Shown here: piece by piece, positions 1 to 5,662 of the stretch | Layout of the letters: each line of letters starts with the position of its first letter | Position numbering within the stretch: the stretch's first letter is position 1 | Source: Pseudomonadota bacterium | GTDB taxonomy: Bacteria > Pseudomonadota > Gammaproteobacteria > Arenicellales > Arenicellaceae | Assembly (NCBI GenBank): GCA_018660405.1 | Contig: JABJKL010000106.1 | Span: forward strand, 1 to 5,805 | Length of the DNA: 5,805 nt | Direction of reading: 5' to 3' | The notes under the pieces: generated by a model | The model's database searches: none | Seen by the model: the letters and a program-made list of their open reading frames with translations, nothing else | Told to the model about the DNA's origin: nothing | Made by a program: the position numbers and the translations under genes

Positions 1-57
1 AATATCTCGTACCGTTTTCTCAGCACTGCGTTTCGTTGATTTAGAATAAGTCATCAT
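1..57 (-). CDS. Transposase, IS3-family OrfA-like, N-terminal fragment (cut by window edge)
   Basis: The minus strand from 57 to 1 is open and reads MMTYSKSTKRSAEKTVRDI. This basic N-terminus with an S-A-E-K-T-V-R-D-I segment resembles, from memory, the start of IS3-family OrfA proteins, in which a helix-turn-helix (SAEEKIRIVLEGLRGE-like) follows directly. That DNA-binding region lies beyond the edge, so it cannot be confirmed here. Two ATG codons are adjacent (55-57 and 52-54). An AGAGGAA Shine-Dalgarno sequence sits 5 or 8 bases upstream of them respectively, so the second ATG has the more usual spacing. OrfA would bind the element's ends and, in this family, is often joined to the OrfB integrase by programmed frameshifting. 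The gene is truncated by the window, not necessarily in the genome. Confidence 0.65.
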   Translation of the reverse strand, partial: MMTYSKSTKRSAEKTVRDI

Positions 58-60
58 CGT

Positions 61-67
61 TTCCTCT
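61..67 (-). promoter_or_regulatory. Ribosome binding site of the transposase fragment
   Basis: The complement reads AGAGGAA. It lies 5 bases before the first and 8 bases before the second of two tandem ATG codons. It is one of the few clear Shine-Dalgarno sequences in the window and is a main reason to accept the short reading frame at the left edge as a real gene start. Confidence 0.6.
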
Positions 68-153
68 TGGGTTAACGATGAACGAAAACTCTCTCTTAAA
101 CAATCACCTTAAACTGTCCAACTAGTGCTGACGGGGTACAGGTCTACACGGAA

Positions 154-1041
154 ATGAACGATAAAAAAATAAAACCAGAATCTGGTGCGTCTGCTGACGC
201 TATTGAGTTCCATTATGGAACCGGTAACGACTATTTTGCGCTGTGGCTGGGTGAATCGATGGCCTACTCGTGCGCGCTATGGAATTCCGACGATGAAAGC
301 CAAAGTTTGGATGATGCGCAGCGGGCAAAAATACGATACCACTGCGAGCAAGCCCGGGCCAAAGATGCACAAAGTGTTCTGGACATTGGTTGCGGTTGGG
401 GCGGTGTGCTTCAAGCTTTGGTCAACGACTATGGCGTAACACGCGCGGTTGGTTTGACCTTAAGCGACAGCCAGCTGGAGTGGGTAAATCAACTTGGCAG
501 CACGAAAATCGAAGCACGCCTTGAAAGTTGGAAAGATCATGACCCTGATGTTCAGTATGATTCGATCATATCGATTGGAGCGTTCGAGCATTTTGCGAAA
601 TTGGGTCTATCTGAAAAAGAGAAAGTAAAAATTTATCGCGAATTTTTTACCCGTTGCCACGGCTGGTTAGGGGCGCGTGGTTGGATGTCGTTACAAACGG
701 TTGCCTATGGCAATTCCTTACCCAAGGATTTTGACCAATTTATTGCCAAAGAAATTTTTCCTGAAACCGATACGCCGCGATTGGTGGAAATTGCAGCGGG
801 TGCGGAGTATTTATTTGAGGTGGTTGCTCTACGTAATGACCGAGACGATTACCGCCGCACGTTACGCGCGTGGTTCAGTCGGTTAAAAGAGAATCGGGTG
901 CAAGCGGTTGAGTTGAAAGGCGAGGAAGAAGTGCAGCGGTTTGAGCAGTACTTGCGGCTAATGGCCTATATGTTTGAGGTTGGTGGCCTGGATTTGCATC
1001 GAATAACTTTGCGTAAAATTGATAAGCCTAAAGTTGCTTGA
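154..1041 (+). CDS. SAM-dependent methyltransferase, cyclopropane-fatty-acid synthase / CmaA-like
   Basis: Members of this family transfer a methyl or methylene group from S-adenosylmethionine to a double bond in a lipid acyl chain. Visible motifs are the entry motif HYGTGNDYFALWL (residues 20-32), MAYSCALW (36-43), SAM-binding motif I VLDIGCGWGG (75-84), GLTLS (100-104) and IGAFEHF (141-147), where the Glu-His pair matches the active-site region of cyclopropane synthases. The C-terminus (about 262-288) has the family's Tyr-rich helix and final strand. At 295 residues it matches the short mycobacterial CmaA type rather than the roughly 380-residue E. coli Cfa with its extra N-terminal domain. 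ATG 154 is the first possible start after the in-frame stop at 97-99. Its Shine-Dalgarno sequence is poor, and a probable insertion-sequence end lies 13 bases upstream, so native promoter DNA may be lost. Substrate is unknown; product could be a cyclopropane, a methyl branch or an unrelated methylation. Confidence 0.88.
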   Translation: MNDKKIKPESGASADAIEFHYGTGNDYFALWLGESMAYSCALWNSDDESQSLDDAQRAKIRYHCEQARAKDAQSVLDIGCGWGGVLQALVNDYGVTRAVGLTLSDSQLEWVNQLGSTKIEARLESWKDHDPDVQYDSIISIGAFEHFAKLGLSEKEKVKIYREFFTRCHGWLGARGWMSLQTVAYGNSLPKDFDQFIAKEIFPETDTPRLVEIAAGAEYLFEVVALRNDRDDYRRTLRAWFSRLKENRVQAVELKGEEEVQRFEQYLRLMAYMFEVGGLDLHRITLRKIDKPKVA

Positions 1042-1063
1042 ACCAGCAGCTTAATCCAACCTT

Positions 1064-2863
1064 TTAATCTGGCTCGGTGTGCTTCGCGTTTTCTGTTGCC
1101 CGTAAGATTCGTTCGGGACTGACGTCTATCGATTGCTGAAACTGGATTTCGTCGTTTTTGTAGGGCTGACGACAGTAAAAATGTCGTTTCTTGCCGCTGG
1201 TTGTACGCGGAATGATTCGAGACCGGCTGATCAGGATTCGCGTTATCGGGAACGATTCCTTGGGCATGCCGACCAAAAGGGAATCTACTTCTGATTCAGA
1301 TATTGCTTTTTGGCGTTCAACCAAAACAACGATATCGCTATTGGGGTCGCGTATGTCGGCGTCAAAAACCGCGATATGTTCGTGAGAAGTGCCTACCAAA
1401 ATAGCTATTTTTTCTTCGAGTGCGCTGACCAAATAATTTTCACCATTGCGAATAATAATGTTTTTAATGCGCTCGAGAATGTAAAGCTCACCATTCAGAA
1501 TGATACCTATATCGCCAGTTCTTAATTGTCCGCCAGAAAATTTATCGATTAATTGTTCATTGGCAGCATCACCACAAGTTACGTACCCCATGGCAACGGA
1601 GCTACCTGAAACAGTTATCTCGCCGGTGATACCTTCATCCGCTATTGCTTCGCCCTTTTTGTCGACTATACCAAGTTGCAAACCTTCTATTGCATGACCC
1701 GCGGTGCAAGCGGCAATACTTGTGCCAGAGCCATAATCTTTCAGTGCGTCTTCATCAAAATTTATTTTACCCAGAACTTGCACGGGCTCGCCGATTGCAA
1801 TCGAGTTAGCCTCCAGTTCGATAAAATTTGCCTTATGTTCTGTCAGTGAAATGCTGGTGATGATTGTCGACTCTGCCAAACCGTATGCCGGGCGAATCAT
1901 TTCGGGTCGAATGCCAGCGGGTTTAAATTTCTCGGTAAACGAACTAATCGTTGATACGCGAATAGGTTCGGCACCGACAAACAGGTGCTTTACATGCTGC
2001 AAATTCCAACGGCTAACATCTTTATCGGAAATCAAGCGGGAGCAATGGTCGTAGCCAAAATTAGGTGCGGTGGCAATGGTGCAACCGTAATCGTTCATGC
2101 TTCGTAACCACATGGCCGGGCGTTTTACGAATTGGGTTGGGGTCATCAGGTACAAGGGGTAGTCGTTGCAGAAGCAAAATAGAACGGCGCCCACCAGACC
2201 CATGTCATGGAATAGCGGCAGCCAACTCACCATGCTTTCATTGTTATCCATGTGGACCGCTTTTCGAAGTCCGCGCACGTTGGCAATGATGTTGCCGTGT
2301 GATATCGCGACCGCTTTGTGATCCCCAGTAGATGAGCTGGTGGTTTGGAAAAACGCCACATCATCCGGGTTTGGACGAAAATCGGCAGCGGGCGTATCAA
2401 GCGTATCCCAATCGCCTTCCACGGATTCACTGAGACGTATGGTGCTCACTTCGGGTGGAATGAGCTCATGAAACTTTTCGTTCAGGCCTTCTTCTAACAC
2501 CAGCATTGCCGGCTTTTTAAAGCCCAGCCCCCAGTGCCGAATGCGCTCTACCAGCGCCTCGTGGCTACCTAGCGACAATGGCATCGGGAAAATCATAGGT
2601 ATCGCTCCGATGGAAACGGTTCCGTAAAAAGCGACCAACGTTGCATAGGGAGAGTGACAGGCAATCATGATCACTCTGCCCGCATGTGCTCCTTGGTTCT
2701 GTAATTGCTTGCCAAAGGCAAACGCGCGCTTGCTTAGCTCACTGTAGGTGACGCTCGAGTACGCACGAATGGCAGGGTTCCAGCAATGTAAGGCATGTTC
2801 CGAATCGCCTGTTTCGGCGTGACTTAACATGACCTCCACTAACGTGGTTGGTGGGGTGCTCAT
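1064..2863 (-). CDS. Fatty acyl-AMP ligase (FAAL), ANL adenylating superfamily
   Basis: FAALs activate a free fatty acid with ATP to acyl-AMP and pass it to the phosphopantetheine arm of a carrier protein instead of to CoA. In order: P-loop-like A3 motif TTSSSTGDHK (174-183); SWLPLFHDMGLVG (213-225), whose HDMGL is typical of FAALs; a TPTQFVKRPAMWL segment (241-253); APNFGYD (266-272); GAEP (297-300); YGLAEST (327-333); LRTGD (447-451); and a C-terminal subdomain ending in PRTTSGK with the expected catalytic Lys558. At 599 residues it is a normal stand-alone FAAL. The start at 2863 keeps the usual N-terminal helix but has no Shine-Dalgarno; Met12 is worse placed. It lies 31 bp downstream of an acyl carrier protein gene on the same strand, the obvious acceptor. 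Odd points: A3 has Ser for Gly and Ala after Lys183, and the usual GRxKD motif is ERIKN (464-468). A CoA ligase is less likely but not excluded. Confidence 0.87.
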   Translation of the reverse strand: MSTPPTTLVEVMLSHAETGDSEHALHCWNPAIRAYSSVTYSELSKRAFAFGKQLQNQGAHAGRVIMIACHSPYATLVAFYGTVSIGAIPMIFPMPLSLGSHEALVERIRHWGLGFKKPAMLVLEEGLNEKFHELIPPEVSTIRLSESVEGDWDTLDTPAADFRPNPDDVAFFQTTSSSTGDHKAVAISHGNIIANVRGLRKAVHMDNNESMVSWLPLFHDMGLVGAVLFCFCNDYPLYLMTPTQFVKRPAMWLRSMNDYGCTIATAPNFGYDHCSRLISDKDVSRWNLQHVKHLFVGAEPIRVSTISSFTEKFKPAGIRPEMIRPAYGLAESTIITSISLTEHKANFIELEANSIAIGEPVQVLGKINFDEDALKDYGSGTSIAACTAGHAIEGLQLGIVDKKGEAIADEGITGEITVSGSSVAMGYVTCGDAANEQLIDKFSGGQLRTGDIGIILNGELYILERIKNIIIRNGENYLVSALEEKIAILVGTSHEHIAVFDADIRDPNSDIVVLVERQKAISESEVDSLLVGMPKESFPITRILISRSRIIPRTTSGKKRHFYCRQPYKNDEIQFQQSIDVSPERILRATENAKHTEPD

Positions 2864-2894
2864 TTAGGTAGATAGGTGGAAGTGAAAATTGGTG

Positions 2895-3143
2895 TTAACT
2901 AACTTGGGTTTTTTGTTGGATGATTTTAATCATATCGTCAATGGTCGCCAGTTCTGCCGACTCGCTGTCGCTTAACTCGATATCGAAAAGCTCCTCTATA
3001 TGCAGAATCAACTCGATTCGGGCGAATGAATCCAGTCCGCTGTCTTCAAAATTGAGATCGGGTCGCACAATTTCCGGTTTTATTTTGGTTTTTTCTGAAA
3101 TGAGCTTGGTCAGCTGTTCGCTTATCGCGTTGTAATCATTCAC
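2895..3143 (-). CDS. Acyl carrier protein
   Basis: This 82-residue acidic protein has the four-helix carrier-protein layout. The phosphopantetheine attachment site is Ser39 in DSGLDSF (34-40), followed by the acidic recognition helix ARIELILHIEELFDIEL. The commonest form of the site is DSL; here Phe follows the serine, as in various specialised carriers. Translation starts with GTG at 3141-3143: an in-frame stop lies just upstream, the nearby ATG is out of frame, and a GGAG Shine-Dalgarno sits 6 bases before the GTG. The gene precedes the fatty acyl-AMP ligase by 31 bp on the same strand, so the two probably form an operon in which this protein receives the activated acyl chain. It is more likely a dedicated carrier than the housekeeping AcpP, because no fab genes adjoin it. 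A phosphopantetheinyl transferase encoded elsewhere would have to activate it. Confidence 0.9.
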   Translation of the reverse strand: MNDYNAISEQLTKLISEKTKIKPEIVRPDLNFEDSGLDSFARIELILHIEELFDIELSDSESAELATIDDMIKIIQQKTQVS

Positions 3144-3149
3144 AAGGAG

Positions 3150-3153
3150 CTCC
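3150..3153 (-). promoter_or_regulatory. Ribosome binding site that fixes the GTG start of the carrier protein
   Basis: The complement reads GGAG, six bases before the GTG at 3141-3143. An in-frame TAA lies just upstream, so no longer version of the protein is possible. The site therefore supports GTG as the true start. Confidence 0.65.
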
Positions 3154-3164
3154 GGTTAACTTCC

Positions 3165-3195
3165 AGTATAGTAATGTAGTCAGTCGATGAGACAA
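3165..3195 (-). promoter_or_regulatory. Candidate promoter of the carrier protein / ligase unit
   Basis: On the minus strand a TATACT box (3165-3170, 5 of 6 to the sigma-70 -10 consensus) is preceded, after a long 19-bp spacer, by TTGTCT (3190-3195, 4 of 6 to TTGACA). Transcription would begin near 3158, leaving a leader of about 15 bases that contains the GGAG site. The spacer is longer than ideal. The plus-strand reading of the same bases gives TATAGT (3167-3172), so the box might also serve the divergent gene at 3230, but no good -35 goes with it there. This is inference from consensus only. Confidence 0.3.
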
Positions 3196-3229
3196 TCAAG
3201 TTTAGACTCGGCTGAAGCTATTATCCGTT

Positions 3230-3904
3230 ATGACCAAAAAATTTAGAAAGACTTTTTTGCATTATGTACTGTTATTACTTGGTCCGCCGTTGGCCTGGTT
3301 ATATTTGCGCTTCACGCAGTTAAGTTCCAGAATCGTTATTGATGGGCATCATTTCGTTGAACAAGTTGAAGTCAGTAATGCTGATGCTCCGGGGTTCATT
3401 TTCGCTTTTTGGCATAATCGGCAAATCATACTTCCTATTGTATCGTCGAAAAGCCAGATTCACTGTCTGATTTCTGCCAGTAAAGACGGCAGTTATGTGG
3501 CGGCAATCGTTCGCTTATTTGGTAAAAAATCGATTCGGGGTTCCAGTAGCCGAGGCGGTTTCGAAGCAATGAAGGAAATGATGCGTGTGCTTAAAGCTGG
3601 CGATTGCGTTGCTATAACCCCTGATGGCCCACGTGGCCCAGCGGGCGAGGTTAACCCAGGTATTATTCAGATGGCCCAAGCCGTCGGTGTTCCCATTATC
3701 CCCGTTGCATTCGATTCGACAAAAAAGAAAGTTTTTTCCAGCTGGGATAAATTTATTTTGCCTTATCCCTTTAGCAAAATCGCCATTGTATTCGGTCGAC
3801 CCATTGAGATTGCTGTGGCTGAGTCGATCGAATCAGGTTGTGAGAAAGTGCGTATCGGTTTAAACGCAAGTGTTGAAAAAGCGACCTCTATGCTGGAAGG
3901 GTAA
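3230..3904 (+). CDS. DUF374 lysophospholipid-acyltransferase-like membrane protein
   Basis: This 224-residue protein belongs to the DUF374 (PF04028) branch of the lysophospholipid acyltransferase superfamily. It has one N-terminal hydrophobic segment (about 9-27), probably a membrane anchor with the catalytic part on the cytoplasmic side. Family motifs are FAFWHNRQ with His62 (58-65), ISASKDGSY (81-89), IRGSSSRGGFEAM (102-114) and the block ITPDGPRGPAGEVNPGIIQMA (129-149), followed by VPIIPVAFD (154-162). The superfamily moves acyl chains from acyl-ACP or acyl-CoA to lipid acceptors; as far as I know the exact substrate of most DUF374 proteins is undetermined. The ATG at 3230 fits the family length but lacks a Shine-Dalgarno, and a TATTAT box (3219-3224) sits five bases before it. 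It diverges from the carrier-protein gene across 86 bp, which suggests a shared control region, and converges on the LpxL-like gene. Confidence 0.85.
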   Translation: MTKKFRKTFLHYVLLLLGPPLAWLYLRFTQLSSRIVIDGHHFVEQVEVSNADAPGFIFAFWHNRQIILPIVSSKSQIHCLISASKDGSYVAAIVRLFGKKSIRGSSSRGGFEAMKEMMRVLKAGDCVAITPDGPRGPAGEVNPGIIQMAQAVGVPIIPVAFDSTKKKVFSSWDKFILPYPFSKIAIVFGRPIEIAVAESIESGCEKVRIGLNASVEKATSMLEG

Positions 3905-3926
3905 ACCGGTTGAACTCAAGGCAAAT

Positions 3927-4850
3927 TTATAGAAAATCATAAAAGTTTTCTTTACTATTTTGCGGACGGGTTTTAAAGCGCTTGTGGACCCAAAAATATT
4001 GTTCGGGCATTTCGCGAATCATCTCGGCTATTTGCTGATTCATTAAGGCGGTATCGGCATAGTCGTCGCCGGTCGGGAAATTTTCCAACGGCGCTCCTAA
4101 TATGACTTCGTAGCCTTGCCCCCAAGGTTTGATTCTGGTTCGACATGGGATGACCGTCGCCTGGCTTGCCGCCGTAAATTTTGCCAGTGCCGGGGTCGTG
4201 GATGCTTGTTCATGAAAGAACGGCACGAATATTCCTTTCCGTCCTGCGTCTTGATCGGGTAAATAATAAAAGGGGTCACCCTGGTTGATTAAGCGGAGTA
4301 CTTTACGTAGCGGTTCTTTGCGCTCGGTTAAGATTCCTCCGTAGCGAGATCGACCACGTTTGGCGACCTCATCCACCAATTTATTTTTAGCGTATTGGTA
4401 CATAGAGATTACGGTCCGCTCCCTGGAGAGTGCGAGTCCGCTGACATCTATGCCGATGAAATGCGGTGCAAGAAGAATGATATTTTCTCCGGCACCAAGT
4501 GCCGCGTCGTAATATTCACGATGGGTGATTTCAACTAAACGGTCGAAACGTTTTGTCGAAATCCACATATTCATGGTTGTTGTAAGAATTGTTTGCCCGA
4601 TCAGACGAAATTGATGACGATTAATTTGGTGGCATTTTGACTTTGAATATTCAGGGAAACACAGGCGAATATTTTCAAGTGCAATTTTACGTCGGGACCC
4701 AACAAGCGCATAAAACGCAATGCCCATTGCTTGTCCTAATAAAGCGATCATGGGTAAGGGTAAAAAGCTAAGAAGACGCATCAAACCCAAACCCAACCAC
4801 GTGGGCCAGTACCTTGGTGAGGTGAATGACAAAATTGGAAACTTGTTCAA
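3927..4850 (-). CDS. LpxL/HtrB-type lipid A late acyltransferase
   Basis: Enzymes of this family (PF03279) sit in the inner membrane and add secondary lauroyl or similar chains from acyl-ACP to Kdo2-lipid IVA during lipid A synthesis. The N-terminus SPRYWPTWLGLGLMRLLSFLP (11-31) closely resembles E. coli LpxL (HPRYWLTWLG...) and includes the membrane segment. The catalytic HX4D motif is His130-Asp135 in APHFIGIDVSG. YYLPDQDAGRKGIFVPFF (195-212) and the C-terminal FWVHKRFKTRP (286-296) are also characteristic. Length, 307 residues, equals that of E. coli LpxL. The start is TTG at 4848-4850: an in-frame stop lies three codons upstream and the next Met (24) would remove conserved residues. No Shine-Dalgarno is seen. 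It may be the main LpxL or a paralogue with another acyl specificity; the neighbouring dedicated carrier protein makes the second option attractive. A 15-bp palindrome lies 15 bases upstream. Confidence 0.88.
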   Translation of the reverse strand: MNKFPILSFTSPRYWPTWLGLGLMRLLSFLPLPMIALLGQAMGIAFYALVGSRRKIALENIRLCFPEYSKSKCHQINRHQFRLIGQTILTTTMNMWISTKRFDRLVEITHREYYDAALGAGENIILLAPHFIGIDVSGLALSRERTVISMYQYAKNKLVDEVAKRGRSRYGGILTERKEPLRKVLRLINQGDPFYYLPDQDAGRKGIFVPFFHEQASTTPALAKFTAASQATVIPCRTRIKPWGQGYEVILGAPLENFPTGDDYADTALMNQQIAEMIREMPEQYFWVHKRFKTRPQNSKENFYDFL

Positions 4851-4864
4851 GGTAAATTATTCAA

Positions 4865-4879
4865 GTTTGAAGTTCAAAC
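4865..4879. promoter_or_regulatory. 15-bp perfect palindrome upstream of the LpxL-like gene, possible operator
   Basis: GTTTGAA-G-TTCAAAC is a perfect inverted repeat with a one-base centre, lying 15 bases before the TTG start of the LpxL-like gene. Related TTCAA half-sites occur at 4847-4850 and 4860-4864, the second forming an overlapping TTCAA-GT-TTGAA repeat (4860-4871). The length and position suit a repressor operator or the binding site of a lipid-responsive regulator. It differs from the inverted repeat at the regulator's own start, so if it is an operator it probably belongs to another protein. No strong promoter for the LpxL-like gene is evident around it. Confidence 0.4.
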
Positions 4880-5010
4880 GCCAGGAGTACAAACGTGCGT
4901 ATGGAGGAGTGTCATTTGGAAGATTAACATTTGAAGGTATAAGGTCAGAGTAGAAAACCTGTCTGATGCCTCGATTCTAGAATGGCCATCCTATAGTTTC
5001 GCTTGTGTTT

Positions 5011-5039
5011 TTGACGTTGTCTAGTTGTGGCGGTATAGT
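5011..5039 (+). promoter_or_regulatory. Sigma-70-type promoter of the TetR-family regulator
   Basis: TTGACG (5011-5016, 5 of 6) and TATAGT (5034-5039, 5 of 6) are separated by exactly 17 bp, the best promoter in the window. Transcription should start around 5045-5047, only one to three bases before the ATG at 5048, so the mRNA would be leaderless or nearly so. The -10 box is embedded in a perfect inverted repeat that could let a repressor block it. Confidence 0.7.
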
Positions 5040-5046
5040 TTACCGC
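5030..5046. promoter_or_regulatory. Inverted repeat over the -10 box, candidate TetR autoregulatory operator
   Basis: GCGGTA-TAGTT-TACCGC is a perfect 6-bp inverted repeat with a 5-base centre, 17 bp in all. It covers the -10 box, the predicted transcription start and the base next to the start codon of the TetR-family gene. TetR-family repressors typically bind palindromes of about this size over their own promoters, so self-repression is the natural reading. I found no second full copy in the window, so control of the other genes here through this exact site is not supported. Confidence 0.6.
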
Positions 5047-5047
5047 A

Positions 5048-5662
5048 ATGGAAACTAAAGAAACATATCACCACGGGAATCTGCGCCAGGCCCTGCTTGA
5101 AGAAGCGCGTAGTCTAATCAGAGTCGGCGGTTTAAGCCAATTATCCATGCGTAAACTGGCTGAGCAAGTGGGTGTATCTCGTACCGCCGCCTATCATCAT
5201 TTTAAGGATAAACGAGCCTTGTTGATAGCCATTGCTCAAGATGGCTTTGAACAGCTTAAGGAGCAGGCTGAGCAGATACCTGATGAGCTATCGGCAACGC
5301 AGAAAATGGTGCGCAGGTGCAAACTGTATCTGGATTTAGCATTTGATGACCCCGCTTTGTACGAGTTGATGTACGGCAAAGTGATTTGGAGTGAAGGTGC
5401 ATCCGATACCCATCTAGAAGGAACGGCCGCACAGATGTTTAAGGATTATTGCGACTTTTACGCCAAACTCGAGGCTTTGAATGAAGTAAGACTCGTCAAG
5501 CCACCCGCCCTCATTGCACGAATACATTGGGCTACTTTGCATGGCCTGGCTCGTTTATATGTCGATGGGGTTTTTCGAATAAAACCAGATACCAACCAAT
5601 TGGCGACGGATATAGTGGATATGCGTATGGCGGGCATTGGGGTAGATCAGCAAGTCGAATGA
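5048..5662 (+). CDS. TetR/AcrR-family transcriptional regulator with WHG-type C-terminal domain
   Basis: A 204-residue one-component regulator. The N-terminal DNA-binding domain begins with the common YHHGNLRQALLEEA (7-20). Its helix-turn-helix MRKLAEQVGVSRTAAYHHFKDK (34-55) carries the typical Y-x-H-F-K recognition end. The C-terminal ligand-binding half contains WATLHGLARLYVDG (161-174), the W...HG signature of the WHG (TetR_C_33) domain, whose ligand cannot be predicted. ATG 5048 places the domain at the usual distance from the N-terminus. There is no ribosome binding site, and the strong promoter at 5011-5039 predicts a leaderless transcript. A perfect inverted repeat on the -10 box suggests self-repression. 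It diverges from the LpxL-like gene across 197 bp, so it may also control that gene, perhaps in response to a fatty acyl or lipid signal; that link is inference. Confidence 0.92.
   Translation: METKETYHHGNLRQALLEEARSLIRVGGLSQLSMRKLAEQVGVSRTAAYHHFKDKRALLIAIAQDGFEQLKEQAEQIPDELSATQKMVRRCKLYLDLAFDDPALYELMYGKVIWSEGASDTHLEGTAAQMFKDYCDFYAKLEALNEVRLVKPPALIARIHWATLHGLARLYVDGVFRIKPDTNQLATDIVDMRMAGIGVDQQVE

Larger units (their letters stand above)
1..140 (-). mobile_element. End of an insertion sequence, probably IS3 family (partial)
   Basis: This is the outer end of an insertion sequence whose body continues past the left edge. On the minus strand it would begin TGTACCCCGTCAGCACTAG (complement of 122-140). 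A GGACAGTTTAAGG stretch follows, then a short leader, a ribosome binding site and a transposase start. A terminus of the TG...CA type, a leader under 100 bases and this transposase N-terminus all fit IS3-family elements as I know them. Only one end is visible, so neither the matching inverted repeat nor the short target duplication can be checked. The boundary at 140 is inferred from the terminal CA dinucleotide and could be off by a few bases. Confidence 0.6.
4851..5047. other. Divergent intergenic control region between LpxL-like and TetR genes
   Basis: This is the longest gap between genes in the window. Besides the two palindromes and the promoter listed separately it holds ATTCTAGAAT (4974-4983) and the overlapping ATGGCCAT (4982-4989), both perfect palindromes. 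It also holds a direct repeat TATAGTTT at 4992-4999 and 5034-5041, 42 bp apart, the second copy being part of the regulator's -10 region. I see no reading frame worth annotating and no convincing sigma-70 promoter for the LpxL-like gene; an AATAAT box lies just before its TTG start, without a good -35. Confidence 0.5.

Noticed and set aside
1042..1063. Possible bidirectional terminator between the converging methyltransferase and ligase genes
   Set aside because: The 22 bp contain no GC-rich hairpin or T-run.
2065..2430. Reading frames of 67-74 codons on both strands inside the ligase gene
   Set aside because: They overlap conserved FAAL motifs in other frames and have no family features or start signals of their own.
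2830..2863. Alternative ligase start at Met12, preceded by GGAGG
   Set aside because: The GGAGG is only two bases from that ATG, too close, and the shorter protein would lose part of the usual N-terminal helix.
2920..3135. A 71-codon plus-strand frame opposite the carrier protein gene
   Set aside because: It is serine-rich low-complexity antisense of a well-supported acyl carrier protein.
3930..3953. AGAAAA...TTTTCT inverted repeat at the end of the LpxL-like gene as a terminator
   Set aside because: The stem is A/T only and lies inside the coding end of the LpxL-like gene; too weak for an intrinsic terminator.
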